Program-made: the position numbers and the translations under genes
Shown here: piece after piece, positions 6,826 to 13,305 of the stretch
Layout of the letters: the number at the start of each line of letters is the position of its first letter
Position numbering within the stretch: the stretch's first letter is position 1
Notes under the pieces: model-generated
Told to the model about the DNA's origin: nothing
Seen by the model: the letters and a program-made list of their open reading frames with translations, nothing else
Database searches by the model: none
DNA from: Puniceicoccales bacterium
GTDB taxonomy: Bacteria > Verrucomicrobiota > Verrucomicrobiia > Opitutales > LL51
Length of the DNA: 14,191 nucleotides
Assembly (NCBI GenBank): GCA_031267435.1
Contig: JAIRZB010000006.1
Coordinates: 1 to 14,191 of the forward strand
Direction: 5' to 3'

Positions 6826-7761
6826 CTAATTCATGGTGAGATAAAAAGATACAAGATAGAGTACGAGCAAAATAAAACCGTGAGAACGATTGATGGTACG
6901 CCTTGTTGCTAAAAAGAAACCCATTATGCTCGTTAAAATCACAAGCGATGGGATCCCAAAGAGGCGAAAACGAGCCTCGACACGCAATGGACAAATACAG
7001 GCACTTGCCCCCGCAACAATGAGAATATTAAAAATATTAGAACCAATAATATTGCCAATGCAGATGGAACCATATCCGCGAAAAGAAGCGATCAACGATG
7101 TTGCAATCTCAGGGAAACTGGTACCTATGGCAATAATCGTAAACCCAACTAAAGAGTCGGACCATTCCATTTTATTTGCAATGACAATACTGTAATAAAT
7201 TACAATCTTTGCTCCAATTAAAAGCAACCCAATTCCACAAAAAAATGTTCCAAAGGCTCTACCTAGGTGGATTTTTTTTACCATTTTTTTGAGAATTTTA
7301 TCTTTTTGAGGATATAATGTCCTTCGATCCGATCGACAGACGTAAATGATATACAAAAAACCTAATAGGCAAAGAAAAATTCCCTCAAAAGCTGTAAGTT
7401 CGGAGATAAGGGTCAAAATACCAAATATGCACGAAATTAAACAAAAAAAAGGAACTTCTCCGATGCGAAAAGGAATATCGAAAGGTTTAATCAAGGCGAC
7501 TAATCCGCCTGCAAAACCGATATTTACGAGGTTACTACCAATAACGTTACCTAGGACGATTTCTTGATGATTATCCAAGGCAGCTACGATGGAAGTGATG
7601 AGTTCCGGGGCGGATGTCGAGATCGCAACAATGGTCATACCTATGACAAACTGACTCACATGCAAGCGCATTGCAATGGCACTGGCACCACAGCAGACAC
7701 GATCGCCCCCATAAATGAGCAGTAAAAACCCGACAATAACTAATACGATGGCAAGATACAT
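6826..7761 (-). CDS. CaCA-family sodium/calcium (cation) exchanger, YrbG-like
   Basis: A 311-residue integral membrane antiporter of the calcium/cation antiporter superfamily, the usual length for bacterial YrbG-type members, with about ten hydrophobic segments. The two inverted alpha repeats that form the ion pathway are clear. The first (about 41-80) has GMTIVAISTSAPELITS and GNVIGSNLVN, with acidic Glu53. The second (about 206-245) has GFTIIAIGTSFPEIATS and GNIIGSNIFN, with Glu218. A basic cytosolic loop (about 143-167) separates the halves. It likely exchanges Na+ (or H+) for Ca2+ across the inner membrane; ion specificity cannot be read from sequence. The ATG at 7761 begins directly with the first membrane helix. 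Hairpin repeat copy C lies 65 bp upstream, so its promoter must fit in that gap or start within the repeat. Confidence 0.93.
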   Translation of the reverse strand: MYLAIVLVIVGFLLLIYGGDRVCCGASAIAMRLHVSQFVIGMTIVAISTSAPELITSIVAALDNHQEIVLGNVIGSNLVNIGFAGGLVALIKPFDIPFRIGEVPFFCLISCIFGILTLISELTAFEGIFLCLLGFLYIIYVCRSDRRTLYPQKDKILKKMVKKIHLGRAFGTFFCGIGLLLIGAKIVIYYSIVIANKMEWSDSLVGFTIIAIGTSFPEIATSLIASFRGYGSICIGNIIGSNIFNILIVAGASACICPLRVEARFRLFGIPSLVILTSIMGFFLATRRTINRSHGFILLVLYLVSFYLTMN

Positions 7762-7789
7762 ATTCCCACTACTTCAACAATGGTAAAAA

Positions 7790-7817
7790 ATAATGCATTT
7801 GCAACCATTGATCACAA
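7790..7817 (-). promoter_or_regulatory. Weak candidate promoter of the cation exchanger
   Basis: On the minus strand TTGTGA (7817-7812), a 16-bp spacer and CATTAT (7795-7790) each match the consensus at four of six positions. This is the best pair seen in the 65 bp between repeat copy C and the start codon; it could be chance. Confidence 0.3.
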
Positions 7818-7826
7818 TGAAAATTC

Positions 7827-8082
7827 CCAGAGGGCTCCGCCCTCTGGACTCCCGCAAGGAGTCACGGACTCCTTGACCTCGGTATGCGGCCAAACCATGC
7901 GAATTTTCGCATGGTTTGGCCGCAACGGTCAACTTAGTTGCCCCGCCCGCGGCGAAGCCGCGGGCGGGGCAAGGCCCCCGGTCGGCCGGTACCACGGGCG
8001 ATGCCCGTGGTGTGCCGGGCCGTATCCAGGTCCAGGGGATGGATCCCCTGGCAAGGGGTTGCAAGGGGAAGGATTCCCCTTG
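7827..8082 (+). repeat. GC-rich hairpin-array repeat, copy C
   Basis: The most complete 5' copy. Stems are 7827-7835/7839-7847 (CCAGAGGGC with GCCCTCTGG), 7855-7863/7867-7875, 7885-7903/7906-7924 (a perfect 19-bp stem), 7938-7953/7957-7972, 7991-7999/8003-8011, 8032-8040/8043-8051 and 8062-8070/8074-8082. It is collinear with copy A but lacks A's last hairpin. Differences from A fall mostly in loops or keep pairing. For example, a G opposite T in A's second large stem is A opposite T here, and GCCTGTGGT in A, with one G:T wobble, is GCCCGTGGT here. The repeat separates the exchanger from the tRNA-associated cassette. It is open in several frames, but no coding role is evident. Confidence 0.9.
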
Positions 8083-8315
8083 CTTTTGATTATGTGTTCC
8101 AGGAAGCTTTGGGCAGGATCGATGGCGTCATTTTACGATAATCTTCATAACTTTCCGATACTTGACCTCCTTGTAGGGGTTCATTCCATGGCAAAAGGAT
8201 TCCCCTAACACTAACTAATGGCATGTGTTTTTCATTTTTTTGTTTTTTTACAGGAAAAAGTCATGTCAGTTAGAAGAAGATGCGGAAGATTGATCTCGAA
8301 TAGGAAGATGCGGAA
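8083..8315. other. Non-coding stretch between repeat C and the tRNA-derived direct repeat
   Basis: No gene is supported here. It contains a possible worn repeat piece (about 8160-8207, with CTTGACCTCC and GGATTCCCC words resembling the hairpin family), a T-rich run (8226-8249) and two copies of GAAGATGCGGAAGA (8276-8289 and 8304-8317) 28 bp apart, the second touching the direct repeat at 8316. Short open frames across it have no features of real proteins. Confidence 0.6.
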
Positions 8316-8379
8316 GAAGAATAAACCTTTCTCCAAATTGGAGCCGGGGATGAGATTCGAACTCACGACCCACGCATTA
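8316..8379 (-). repeat. tRNA-Thr 3'-end duplicate, putative distal attachment site
   Basis: 64 bp that match 10641-10704 with a single mismatch (C at 8333, T at 10658). On the minus strand it carries tRNA-Thr(CGT) from the third anticodon base through the T-arm, acceptor 3' strand and CCA (8339-8379), plus 23 bp beyond. The 5' half of the tRNA is missing, so it is not a functional tRNA gene. A 3'-end tRNA copy opposite an intact tRNA is the classic footprint of an element integrated at a tRNA. The mismatch lies in the small GAAGAA/TTCTTC stem beyond CCA and leaves a wobble pair. Confidence 0.8.
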
Positions 8380-8475
8380 ACTAACTTGAAATGGTTTTTG
8401 TTAATTTCATGTCAAAATTATTAATATTTCAATAAACTATTGCATTGAAGATAAATATGCCAAATTGAAAGCTGT

Positions 8476-9123
8476 ATGAATAAATGTATAGTATTAGGTT
8501 GTATGGGGTTAATTGCGTCAATGTGTCACGGTTCCGCCGGAGCTTGGGAAGATATTGAGCAAATGAAGCGAGATATCAGTAGTTATCAAACGAGTGGCTT
8601 TACACAAGAATATTTTGAAACAATAGAACAACGGATTGCAGCAACTGCAGGTATGAGGGGGGCAAATCCGGCAGCACGTGAGCAAATTGACAATGCGCTT
8701 TGCATGCTTTGGACATGTGAAAATAAACTGACCACTATTAGGATGATTCAAGAAATAAGGAATGAAAATGGTAAGACTATAAAATCATTAAATGGTTTAA
8801 TTGGGGTCATTAAAAGTCAATTTAATGCATTTACAATAGCACTCTATGGAGAAAACGCAAGAAATGATAAAGATTTTACCGATTTGGTCCTTTATACGGC
8901 TTTTCTGCATACTAATATAAAGAAGTATAATCCATACTATGGATTTGGTTCCGTTGTTTCAAGCATGCTCGATTTGTACGAGCACACTGAAAATCCAACA
9001 ATTAAGCAGGGAATCGCAGCAGAATTAAAGGCAATTGAGCATGATGACGATATCTTTGGTCCCTATGAGGATAAAATAAAAGATTTTTCCAAAAGTCTTA
9101 GGACAATTTTAAATAAGCAATAG
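8476..9123 (+). CDS. Secreted protein of unknown function, first cassette gene
   Basis: 215 residues; no family recognised. The leader (MNKCIVLGCMGLIASMCHGS, then AGA at about 21-23) is a typical Sec signal peptide. The mature protein is mainly helical and charged, with AAREQIDNALCMLWTCENKLTTIRMIQEI around 66-94, an aromatic patch (KYNPYYGFGSV, about 154-164) and an acidic segment (EHDDDIFGPYEDKIKDF, 188-204). It is 34 bp upstream of the metallo-beta-lactamase-fold gene on the same strand, so the two are probably one transcript and may act together. No Shine-Dalgarno or convincing promoter was found before the ATG, although the 96 bp upstream are AT-rich. The presence of a signal peptide is a good inference; the function is unknown. 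Confidence 0.75.
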   Translation: MNKCIVLGCMGLIASMCHGSAGAWEDIEQMKRDISSYQTSGFTQEYFETIEQRIAATAGMRGANPAAREQIDNALCMLWTCENKLTTIRMIQEIRNENGKTIKSLNGLIGVIKSQFNAFTIALYGENARNDKDFTDLVLYTAFLHTNIKKYNPYYGFGSVVSSMLDLYEHTENPTIKQGIAAELKAIEHDDDIFGPYEDKIKDFSKSLRTILNKQ

Positions 9124-9141
9124 CTCTAGTCTAATAACAAT

Positions 9142-9147
9142 AAGGAG
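9142..9147 (+). promoter_or_regulatory. Strong Shine-Dalgarno of the MBL-fold gene
   Basis: AAGGAG ten bases before the ATG at 9158. It is the clearest ribosome-binding site in the window and contrasts with several genes here that lack one. It fixes the start of the downstream gene. Confidence 0.8.
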
Positions 9148-9157
9148 AAATAGAGTT

Positions 9158-10642
9158 ATGGAAAAGAGATATAAATGGAGAGGGATGTTTTTTCGATGTC
9201 TTGGTGTTATTCTATGCTTTTGCGGGACGCCTTTGCGGGCGAATTTGGACATGTATGTGTACAATGTCGGCCAGGCCAATTGTATTTTAGTGACTATCGA
9301 CAATGCTGATGGAACCAAAAGCGCAATATTTTTTGATACGGGCATACAAAATGTAAATTGGTTTAAAAACTCTCTGGTGCAAAAACATCTGATGACTGTA
9401 CTAGACGATACTCAGGATCCGAATGTACAGGTTATTCTTTCGCATACGGATGATGACCACATCAATGTTTTTCCCCATATACGTGATATATGTCAATTCA
9501 TGAGAAAAACCATTTTTAGAGTATTTGTTGGCACTGGGTTTCCCTGTACTAGGGAAATAGTGAATAAGGAAAAAACGGCGAGGCAAGCCCTCGTACAAAA
9601 GAAAATTGATTCTAAGCTGGTTAACATCGCCCTCGCGCAGCTGAGATCCGTTGCCCAACAAAAGGTGTTTGAGCAAAGAAACTTCGACATCAACGTTAGC
9701 TCACTGGTACCCGCCGTCTCTGAACAACTGCGACAGGAACTTGGTTCAACGGTATTTGGGCAACTAGTCTCCATCGTATCCGAGCAAGTGCAACTTTGGC
9801 CAGCGGAACTTGGAAGGAAACTGGGACTTGATCCCAGTTTGGTTATTCCCATTGTCAATGGAGTTAGCGCTCCCGATCTAATTGACCTAGGAGGTGGAGC
9901 AGGGATAGAATTTTTAATGCCCAGTGAAAGGTACCATATTGTAAATAAAAATGATGCAAGCTTAGTGACAAAATTAACCTATCAAGGAAAATCCATTTTA
10001 TTTACCGGAGACGCTCCGGGAAAGTTGCTAGATGCGACAGCCCATAACTTTGATTTTGAGCAACCTGAATTACTCCCAAATATACTCATCTGTCCCCATC
10101 ATGGTAGTATGAGTGAAGGTTCCTATCGTTGGCGGGGTGAATTAGATCACTCAGGAATGATTTCAATTATTTCAAGTAATCCAATGGGGCCAAACAAGCT
10201 TCCCGAGAGATCATTGGAGCATCATCCATTGATGGCAGGTTCGGATTTTTGGCCCCATGCTATCGCTTACTATTCAAGATTGAGGGGCCTCTGCTGTAGA
10301 TGGACATTTGCCCCAGTTTTTGTAACATGCTGCTGCGGGATACAGCTTTTCGATGCTAATACTTCACCACCACGAATTGAAGAAGTTAAGCCTTTCATAT
10401 TGGGCAATACAGGCATCGGCTACCATGTTCGCATAGGTCAGGATGGAGGAATTAACGTAGCGATGATTGATGTTGAGCTCAATGAGCGGCGTGAAATAGT
10501 GTCGCTTAAGGATATTGAGATTGGAAGGGCTGATTTTTCCCCCTTTGATAGCGACGAAGTGGTAATCCCTGGAACGCTACGAATCCGTGCAGAAGAAGCC
10601 CCTCCAGAAGAAGCAGGTGGTGAAAAAGAAGATGGTGGGTGA
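9158..10642 (+). CDS. Secreted ComEC-like metallo-beta-lactamase-fold hydrolase
   Basis: 494 residues with an N-terminal signal peptide (about 1-28, core FFRCLGVILCFCGTPLRA). The fold resembles the MBL domain of ComEC/Rec2. VGQANCILV (37-45) and the following FFDTG are its first strands. The metal motif SHTDDDH gives His96, Asp98, Asp100 and His101, the HxDxDH variant usual in ComEC rather than HxHxDH. ASLVTKLTYQGKSILFTGD (267-285) supplies Asp285, and CPHHGS (312-317) the late histidines. Residues about 125-245 form a long helical insertion between metal motifs. There is no competence membrane channel. The Cys-rich patch near 379-393 and the acidic C-terminus are unusual. It probably hydrolyses a phosphoester, perhaps nucleic acid, outside the cytoplasm; the substrate is inferred. 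The TGA stop overlaps the edge of the tRNA-derived repeat at 10641. Confidence 0.85.
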   Translation: MEKRYKWRGMFFRCLGVILCFCGTPLRANLDMYVYNVGQANCILVTIDNADGTKSAIFFDTGIQNVNWFKNSLVQKHLMTVLDDTQDPNVQVILSHTDDDHINVFPHIRDICQFMRKTIFRVFVGTGFPCTREIVNKEKTARQALVQKKIDSKLVNIALAQLRSVAQQKVFEQRNFDINVSSLVPAVSEQLRQELGSTVFGQLVSIVSEQVQLWPAELGRKLGLDPSLVIPIVNGVSAPDLIDLGGGAGIEFLMPSERYHIVNKNDASLVTKLTYQGKSILFTGDAPGKLLDATAHNFDFEQPELLPNILICPHHGSMSEGSYRWRGELDHSGMISIISSNPMGPNKLPERSLEHHPLMAGSDFWPHAIAYYSRLRGLCCRWTFAPVFVTCCCGIQLFDANTSPPRIEEVKPFILGNTGIGYHVRIGQDGGINVAMIDVELNERREIVSLKDIEIGRADFSPFDSDEVVIPGTLRIRAEEAPPEEAGGEKEDGG

Positions 10643-10704
10643 AGAATAAACCTTTCTTCAAATTGGAGCCGGGGATGAGATTCGAACTCACGACCCACGC
10701 ATTA
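10641..10704 (-). repeat. tRNA-proximal copy of the 64-bp direct repeat, putative attachment site
   Basis: Matches 8316-8379 at 63 of 64 positions and includes the 3' part of the intact tRNA-Thr(CGT). Identity stops exactly within the anticodon loop (10704 holds the third anticodon base). Beyond CCA it includes a small GAAGAA/TTCTTC stem (10641-10646 with 10654-10659), which could also be a processing or weak termination signal for the tRNA transcript. Confidence 0.8.
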
Positions 10705-10739
10705 CGAATGCGTTGCTCTACCAGCTGAGCTACCCCGGC
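10664..10739 (-). tRNA. tRNA-Thr (anticodon CGT)
   Basis: A complete cloverleaf on the minus strand: acceptor GCCGGGG pairing CCCCGGC, D-arm GCTC/GAGC, anticodon stem ACGCA/TGCGT around loop TTCGTAA, and T-arm GTGAG/CTCAT with TTCGAAT. The anticodon CGT reads ACG. The discriminator is T, and CCA is encoded. It is the last gene of the tRNA cluster. Its 3' half is duplicated at 8339-8379. Confidence 0.95.
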
Positions 10740-10847
10740 AAAAATTTATCGGAATATTTGTACTTCTTGAAAAAATCGCGAAATTTTACGCGAAATTTCT
10801 AATTTCCAATTATCCCCAAATATTCCAAATTCACTGAAAAATAACGG

Positions 10848-10920
10848 AGCCGACTGTCAGATTCGAACTGACGACCGTCCGCTTACAAGGCGGGTGCTCT
10901 ACCAGCTGAGCTAAGTCGGC
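10848..10920 (-). tRNA. tRNA-Thr (anticodon TGT)
   Basis: A 73-base cloverleaf: acceptor GCCGACT/AGTCGGC, anticodon loop CTTGTAA (reads ACA and relatives) and T-loop TTCGAAT. The first anticodon-stem pair is C-A. The discriminator is T, and the next bases are CCG, so CCA must be added after transcription. It starts two bases after the tRNA-Lys CCA, indicating a shared transcript. Confidence 0.95.
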
Positions 10921-10922
10921 AG

Positions 10923-10997
10923 TGGTGGGTCGACTGGGATTCGAACCCAGAACCAATGGCTTAAAAGGCCACTGCTCTACCGTTGAGCTACCAACCC
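10923..10997 (-). tRNA. tRNA-Lys (anticodon TTT)
   Basis: A cloverleaf with acceptor GGGTTGG/TCGACCC (two G:T pairs), anticodon stem GTGGC/GCCAT around loop CTTTTAA, T-arm CTGGG/CCCAG with TTCGAAT, discriminator A and encoded CCA. It is first in the leftward cluster Lys-Thr-Thr. Confidence 0.95.
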
Positions 10998-11011
10998 ATA
11001 CCAATTTTAGT

Positions 11012-11039
11012 ACCCTAGTTGCCGTAATCTTCCTGTCAA
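11012..11039 (-). promoter_or_regulatory. Candidate promoter of the Lys-Thr-Thr tRNA cluster
   Basis: A perfect TTGACA (11039-11034), a 16-bp spacer and TAGGGT (11017-11012) would start RNA roughly ten bases before the tRNA-Lys 5' end, a normal distance. The -10 box is poor, with three of six positions matching. Confidence 0.45.
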
Positions 11040-11229
11040 CTTCCTTTTTGACAAATTTTGATGGTAACATTTTTTTAATTTTTAAATTAATCCTCGGTAA
11101 TCAAAACAATTTTATCGCAGCCGTAATAGCACTATGCCTAGAGCAATTCGATCAAATCGGTAAGAAATGCCAAAAAAAAACTCTTTTAATATCTCAAATC
11201 TAAACTATAGGCAAAAAATCGCTTCCATG

Positions 11230-12045
11230 CTATTTTTTCAACCGATCACCGTAAATCGTCAGCCCTAGCATAATTAAAACAAATGCCGTCGAAGGGAAAA
11301 TAATTTGCCAGGGCGACGTTGTCATAAATTTTGCACCCTCCGCTATCAAAATTCCTAGCGAACTCTTCGGTGGTTGTATGCCAATTCCTAAAAAACTTAA
11401 AAACGATTCCAATATAATGACATTCGGTAATGTGATGATAAAACAAACAATGATTATTCCTGCAATATTGGGTAACATGTGTTTGCCTAAAATCATCAAC
11501 TTCCTCTGCCCTAGTCCCCTTGCTACCTGAATATAACCGCTTTCTTTTATCTTCAATACCTCCGCACGAATAATCCGTGCCGTTGTCATCCATTCCACGA
11601 TACTGATCGCCAAAAATAGAACATAACCATGTTTTTCGAAAATCATCATTAGTAAAATAACGATGAGTATCAGGGGAATGGGATACAAAATATCGACAAT
11701 TCGCATCAATATTAAATCAATTTTACCACCGTAATATCCCGAAATCATTCCGTAGAAGGTGCCAAAACTAACCGTCAATAGTGTCGCTAAAAAACCAACC
11801 GATAGCGAAATACAACAGGCATAGATGATTCGGGCAAACAAATCCCTGCCCAGTCGATCGGTCCCAAACCAATGGTCCCAACTTGGCGCTGTGGCACCCA
11901 GTGCAATATCCTGCTGATAATAGGAATAGCGCGTATTTCCTAATACAATCCCAATGGCAATTATACCCAAAATATACTTTGTAATACGAATTTTACTCAC
12001 AAAAATCAGCACAAATAGATGCTTCCCTACTATGCTATTTAACAT
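11230..12045 (-). CDS. Oligopeptide/dipeptide ABC transporter permease, OppC/DppC type
   Basis: A 271-residue inner-membrane permease of the binding-protein-dependent transport family. After a first hydrophobic segment (about 22-37) comes the OppC/DppC signature HWFGTDRLGRDLFARIIY (58-75). Further helices follow, then the cytoplasmic coupling loop (EAA region, about 162-193: EVLKIKESGYIQVARGLGQ, then LPN) that docks on the ATPase. The C-terminal part ESFLSFLGIGIQPPKSSLG (213-231) is also typical. It ends soon after the last helix (IYGDRLKK), slightly short for the family. It should pair with an OppB-type permease, OppD/F ATPases and a binding protein, but none is adjacent: 230 bp without genes lie upstream and tRNAs downstream. 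Substrate is probably peptides or nickel-like ligands, not resolved. The ATG at 12045 has no clear Shine-Dalgarno. Confidence 0.9.
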   Translation of the reverse strand: MLNSIVGKHLFVLIFVSKIRITKYILGIIAIGIVLGNTRYSYYQQDIALGATAPSWDHWFGTDRLGRDLFARIIYACCISLSVGFLATLLTVSFGTFYGMISGYYGGKIDLILMRIVDILYPIPLILIVILLMMIFEKHGYVLFLAISIVEWMTTARIIRAEVLKIKESGYIQVARGLGQRKLMILGKHMLPNIAGIIIVCFIITLPNVIILESFLSFLGIGIQPPKSSLGILIAEGAKFMTTSPWQIIFPSTAFVLIMLGLTIYGDRLKK

Positions 12046-12275
12046 GGATTACCGTCAATCGCAAAAATTTCTCCCAACCATTCCATTGCCTGACCATTAT
12101 TCTACGGCATAGAAAAAATTTTGCGAATCTCTACCGCGAAAAAAAAACTTGAATCATAAAATAAACAATGGGATTAACCATTCTTCAACAAAGTAAATCG
12201 GGGGGAAAAGGTCATGGAATACAATTTATTCTTGACTGCGATTTTATGATTACAATCGTAGCATATGGTTTTGCC

Positions 12276-12351
12276 GCGAGCGTAACTCAATTGGCAGAGT
12301 GCCACCTTGCCAAGGTGGATGTTGAGGGTTCGAACCCCTTCGCTCGCACCA
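12276..12351 (+). tRNA. tRNA-Gly (anticodon GCC)
   Basis: A complete cloverleaf: acceptor GCGAGCG/CGCTCGC, anticodon stem CCACC/GGTGG around loop TTGCCAA, T-arm GAGGG/CCCTT with TTCGAAC and one wobble, discriminator A and encoded CCA. It lies alone between the divergent permease start and a convergent secreted-protein gene that ends 44 bp away. The 230 bp upstream (12046-12275) have no convincing promoter and no gene. Confidence 0.95.
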
Positions 12352-12395
12352 CTAAGGTTCCTCTTTGCTCCTACGCTTTCAGCGAGGGTTAAACA

Positions 12396-13211
12396 CTATA
12401 AAACGAAAGTGGCAATTTTTCCTAATGCACTCATAAGACTTATTGCCAAACCACAGAGTTTTTCCGGGTGATCCACAACAAATTCTTTGATTTTTTCTAA
12501 TAGGCCCATTTTGTTCCATCTCCGTCTCTCATACAACTCCCATAAAATATCAAAAATTTTTTCTTTAGGGATCCCTGTGGCAACACCAACCGCAACTTTT
12601 CCGGCTATTCGACCCGTCATATATAAAGCTTTTCCTAGGTTTTTTCCAATGTAACCGGTTTTGGGATCATCTTTTAAAATATCGACCACAGGCTCATCCT
12701 TTTTTGGTTTCTCCCATTCATCCTGTTTTTTTATAGCCAATAGTAAAAATTCAAATGCTTGAGTATCTATTCGTATTGTAGCAGCAGAAATATCTTTGGA
12801 ATGCTTTTCGAAATATTGTTGGTAGTTTTCAAAATATTTTTGGACATTCTCGAAAAACCGAAAATTTCCTAGATAAAACAAAATCACCTGCAACGATGCG
12901 GTGTTGATGAAAAGTATGGGTTGGCGTTTTTCGATTGAATCCCGAAAATTAACGTTCAAATTTTTCTTTCCGTCATAGAATTGTTCAAACGCGTTCAAAA
13001 CTTTTAAACTACCTGCTTTAGTCAAAACAAAGACCTTTTTGGGTAACTGTGTTTCGGTGAGAGACATTTTTGCGTCTGAAGCGCTGCTAAACCTTTGAAT
13101 TGCGGATTCTGTCCTAGTGGTGGATTCGTGTTTCGTTTGCCTTGATGTTGCACCATCAATTTCTAAACAAAATAGGCCATAGACAATCACCATTATTCCA
13201 AAATTTTTCAC
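12396..13211 (-). CDS. Secreted protein of unknown function, probable paralogue of the next gene
   Basis: 271 residues from a GTG at 13211, supported by AGGA six bases upstream. A signal peptide is clear (MKNFGIMVIVYGLFCLEIDG, then A). A Ser/Thr-rich, probably unstructured linker spans about 22-52. The folded part starts at LPKKVFVLTKAGSLKVLNAF (56-75). Next is a short internal repeat of FFEN, YFEN and YFEK eight residues apart (119-136), then RIDTQAFEFLLLAI (147-160). A Gly/Ala-rich helix (TGRIAGKVAVGVATG, 199-213) and a basic region (ELYERRRWNK, 225-234) precede a hydrophobic C-terminus. The LPK...VL block and the RI(D/E)..AF..LL..I block also occur in the same order in the gene at 13306. 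No known domain is recognised; export is inferred from the leader. Confidence 0.75.
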   Translation of the reverse strand: MKNFGIMVIVYGLFCLEIDGATSRQTKHESTTRTESAIQRFSSASDAKMSLTETQLPKKVFVLTKAGSLKVLNAFEQFYDGKKNLNVNFRDSIEKRQPILFINTASLQVILFYLGNFRFFENVQKYFENYQQYFEKHSKDISAATIRIDTQAFEFLLLAIKKQDEWEKPKKDEPVVDILKDDPKTGYIGKNLGKALYMTGRIAGKVAVGVATGIPKEKIFDILWELYERRRWNKMGLLEKIKEFVVDHPEKLCGLAISLMSALGKIATFVL

Positions 13212-13305
13212 GCAATTTCCTGGTTTTTAAAGCAAATTAAAATAAATTGTAATTTTCCAAAACTCCAATTTTTAACATTTCCTATTCATGTCTAGGCTAT
13301 CAGGT

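Larger units (their letters stand above)
8316..10640. mobile_element. Putative small tRNA-Thr-integrated cassette without integrase
   Basis: Between the partial tRNA copy (8316-8379) and the intact tRNA-Thr(CGT) (10664-10739) lies a unit of 2325 bp. It holds only two genes, both for predicted secreted proteins (8476 and 9158). The cargo lies downstream of the tRNA 3' end, as expected for tRNA integration, and the identity begins inside the anticodon loop, a common crossover position for tyrosine integrases. No recombinase is present, so the unit would be a relic or be moved in trans. A tandem duplication followed by loss is an alternative explanation. Confidence 0.5.

Noticed and set aside
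7827..8082. CRISPR array
   Set aside because: The units are different hairpins placed in order, not identical direct repeats with unique spacers of constant length.
8339..8379. A second functional tRNA-Thr
   Set aside because: Only the 3' part from the anticodon loop is present; the D-arm and 5' acceptor strand are replaced by unrelated AT-rich sequence.
10740..10847. Terminator or small RNA between the two tRNA-Thr genes
   Set aside because: CGCGAAATTT occurs twice and a 7-bp stem can be drawn, but the stem is weak and AT-rich and no conserved structure could be recognised.
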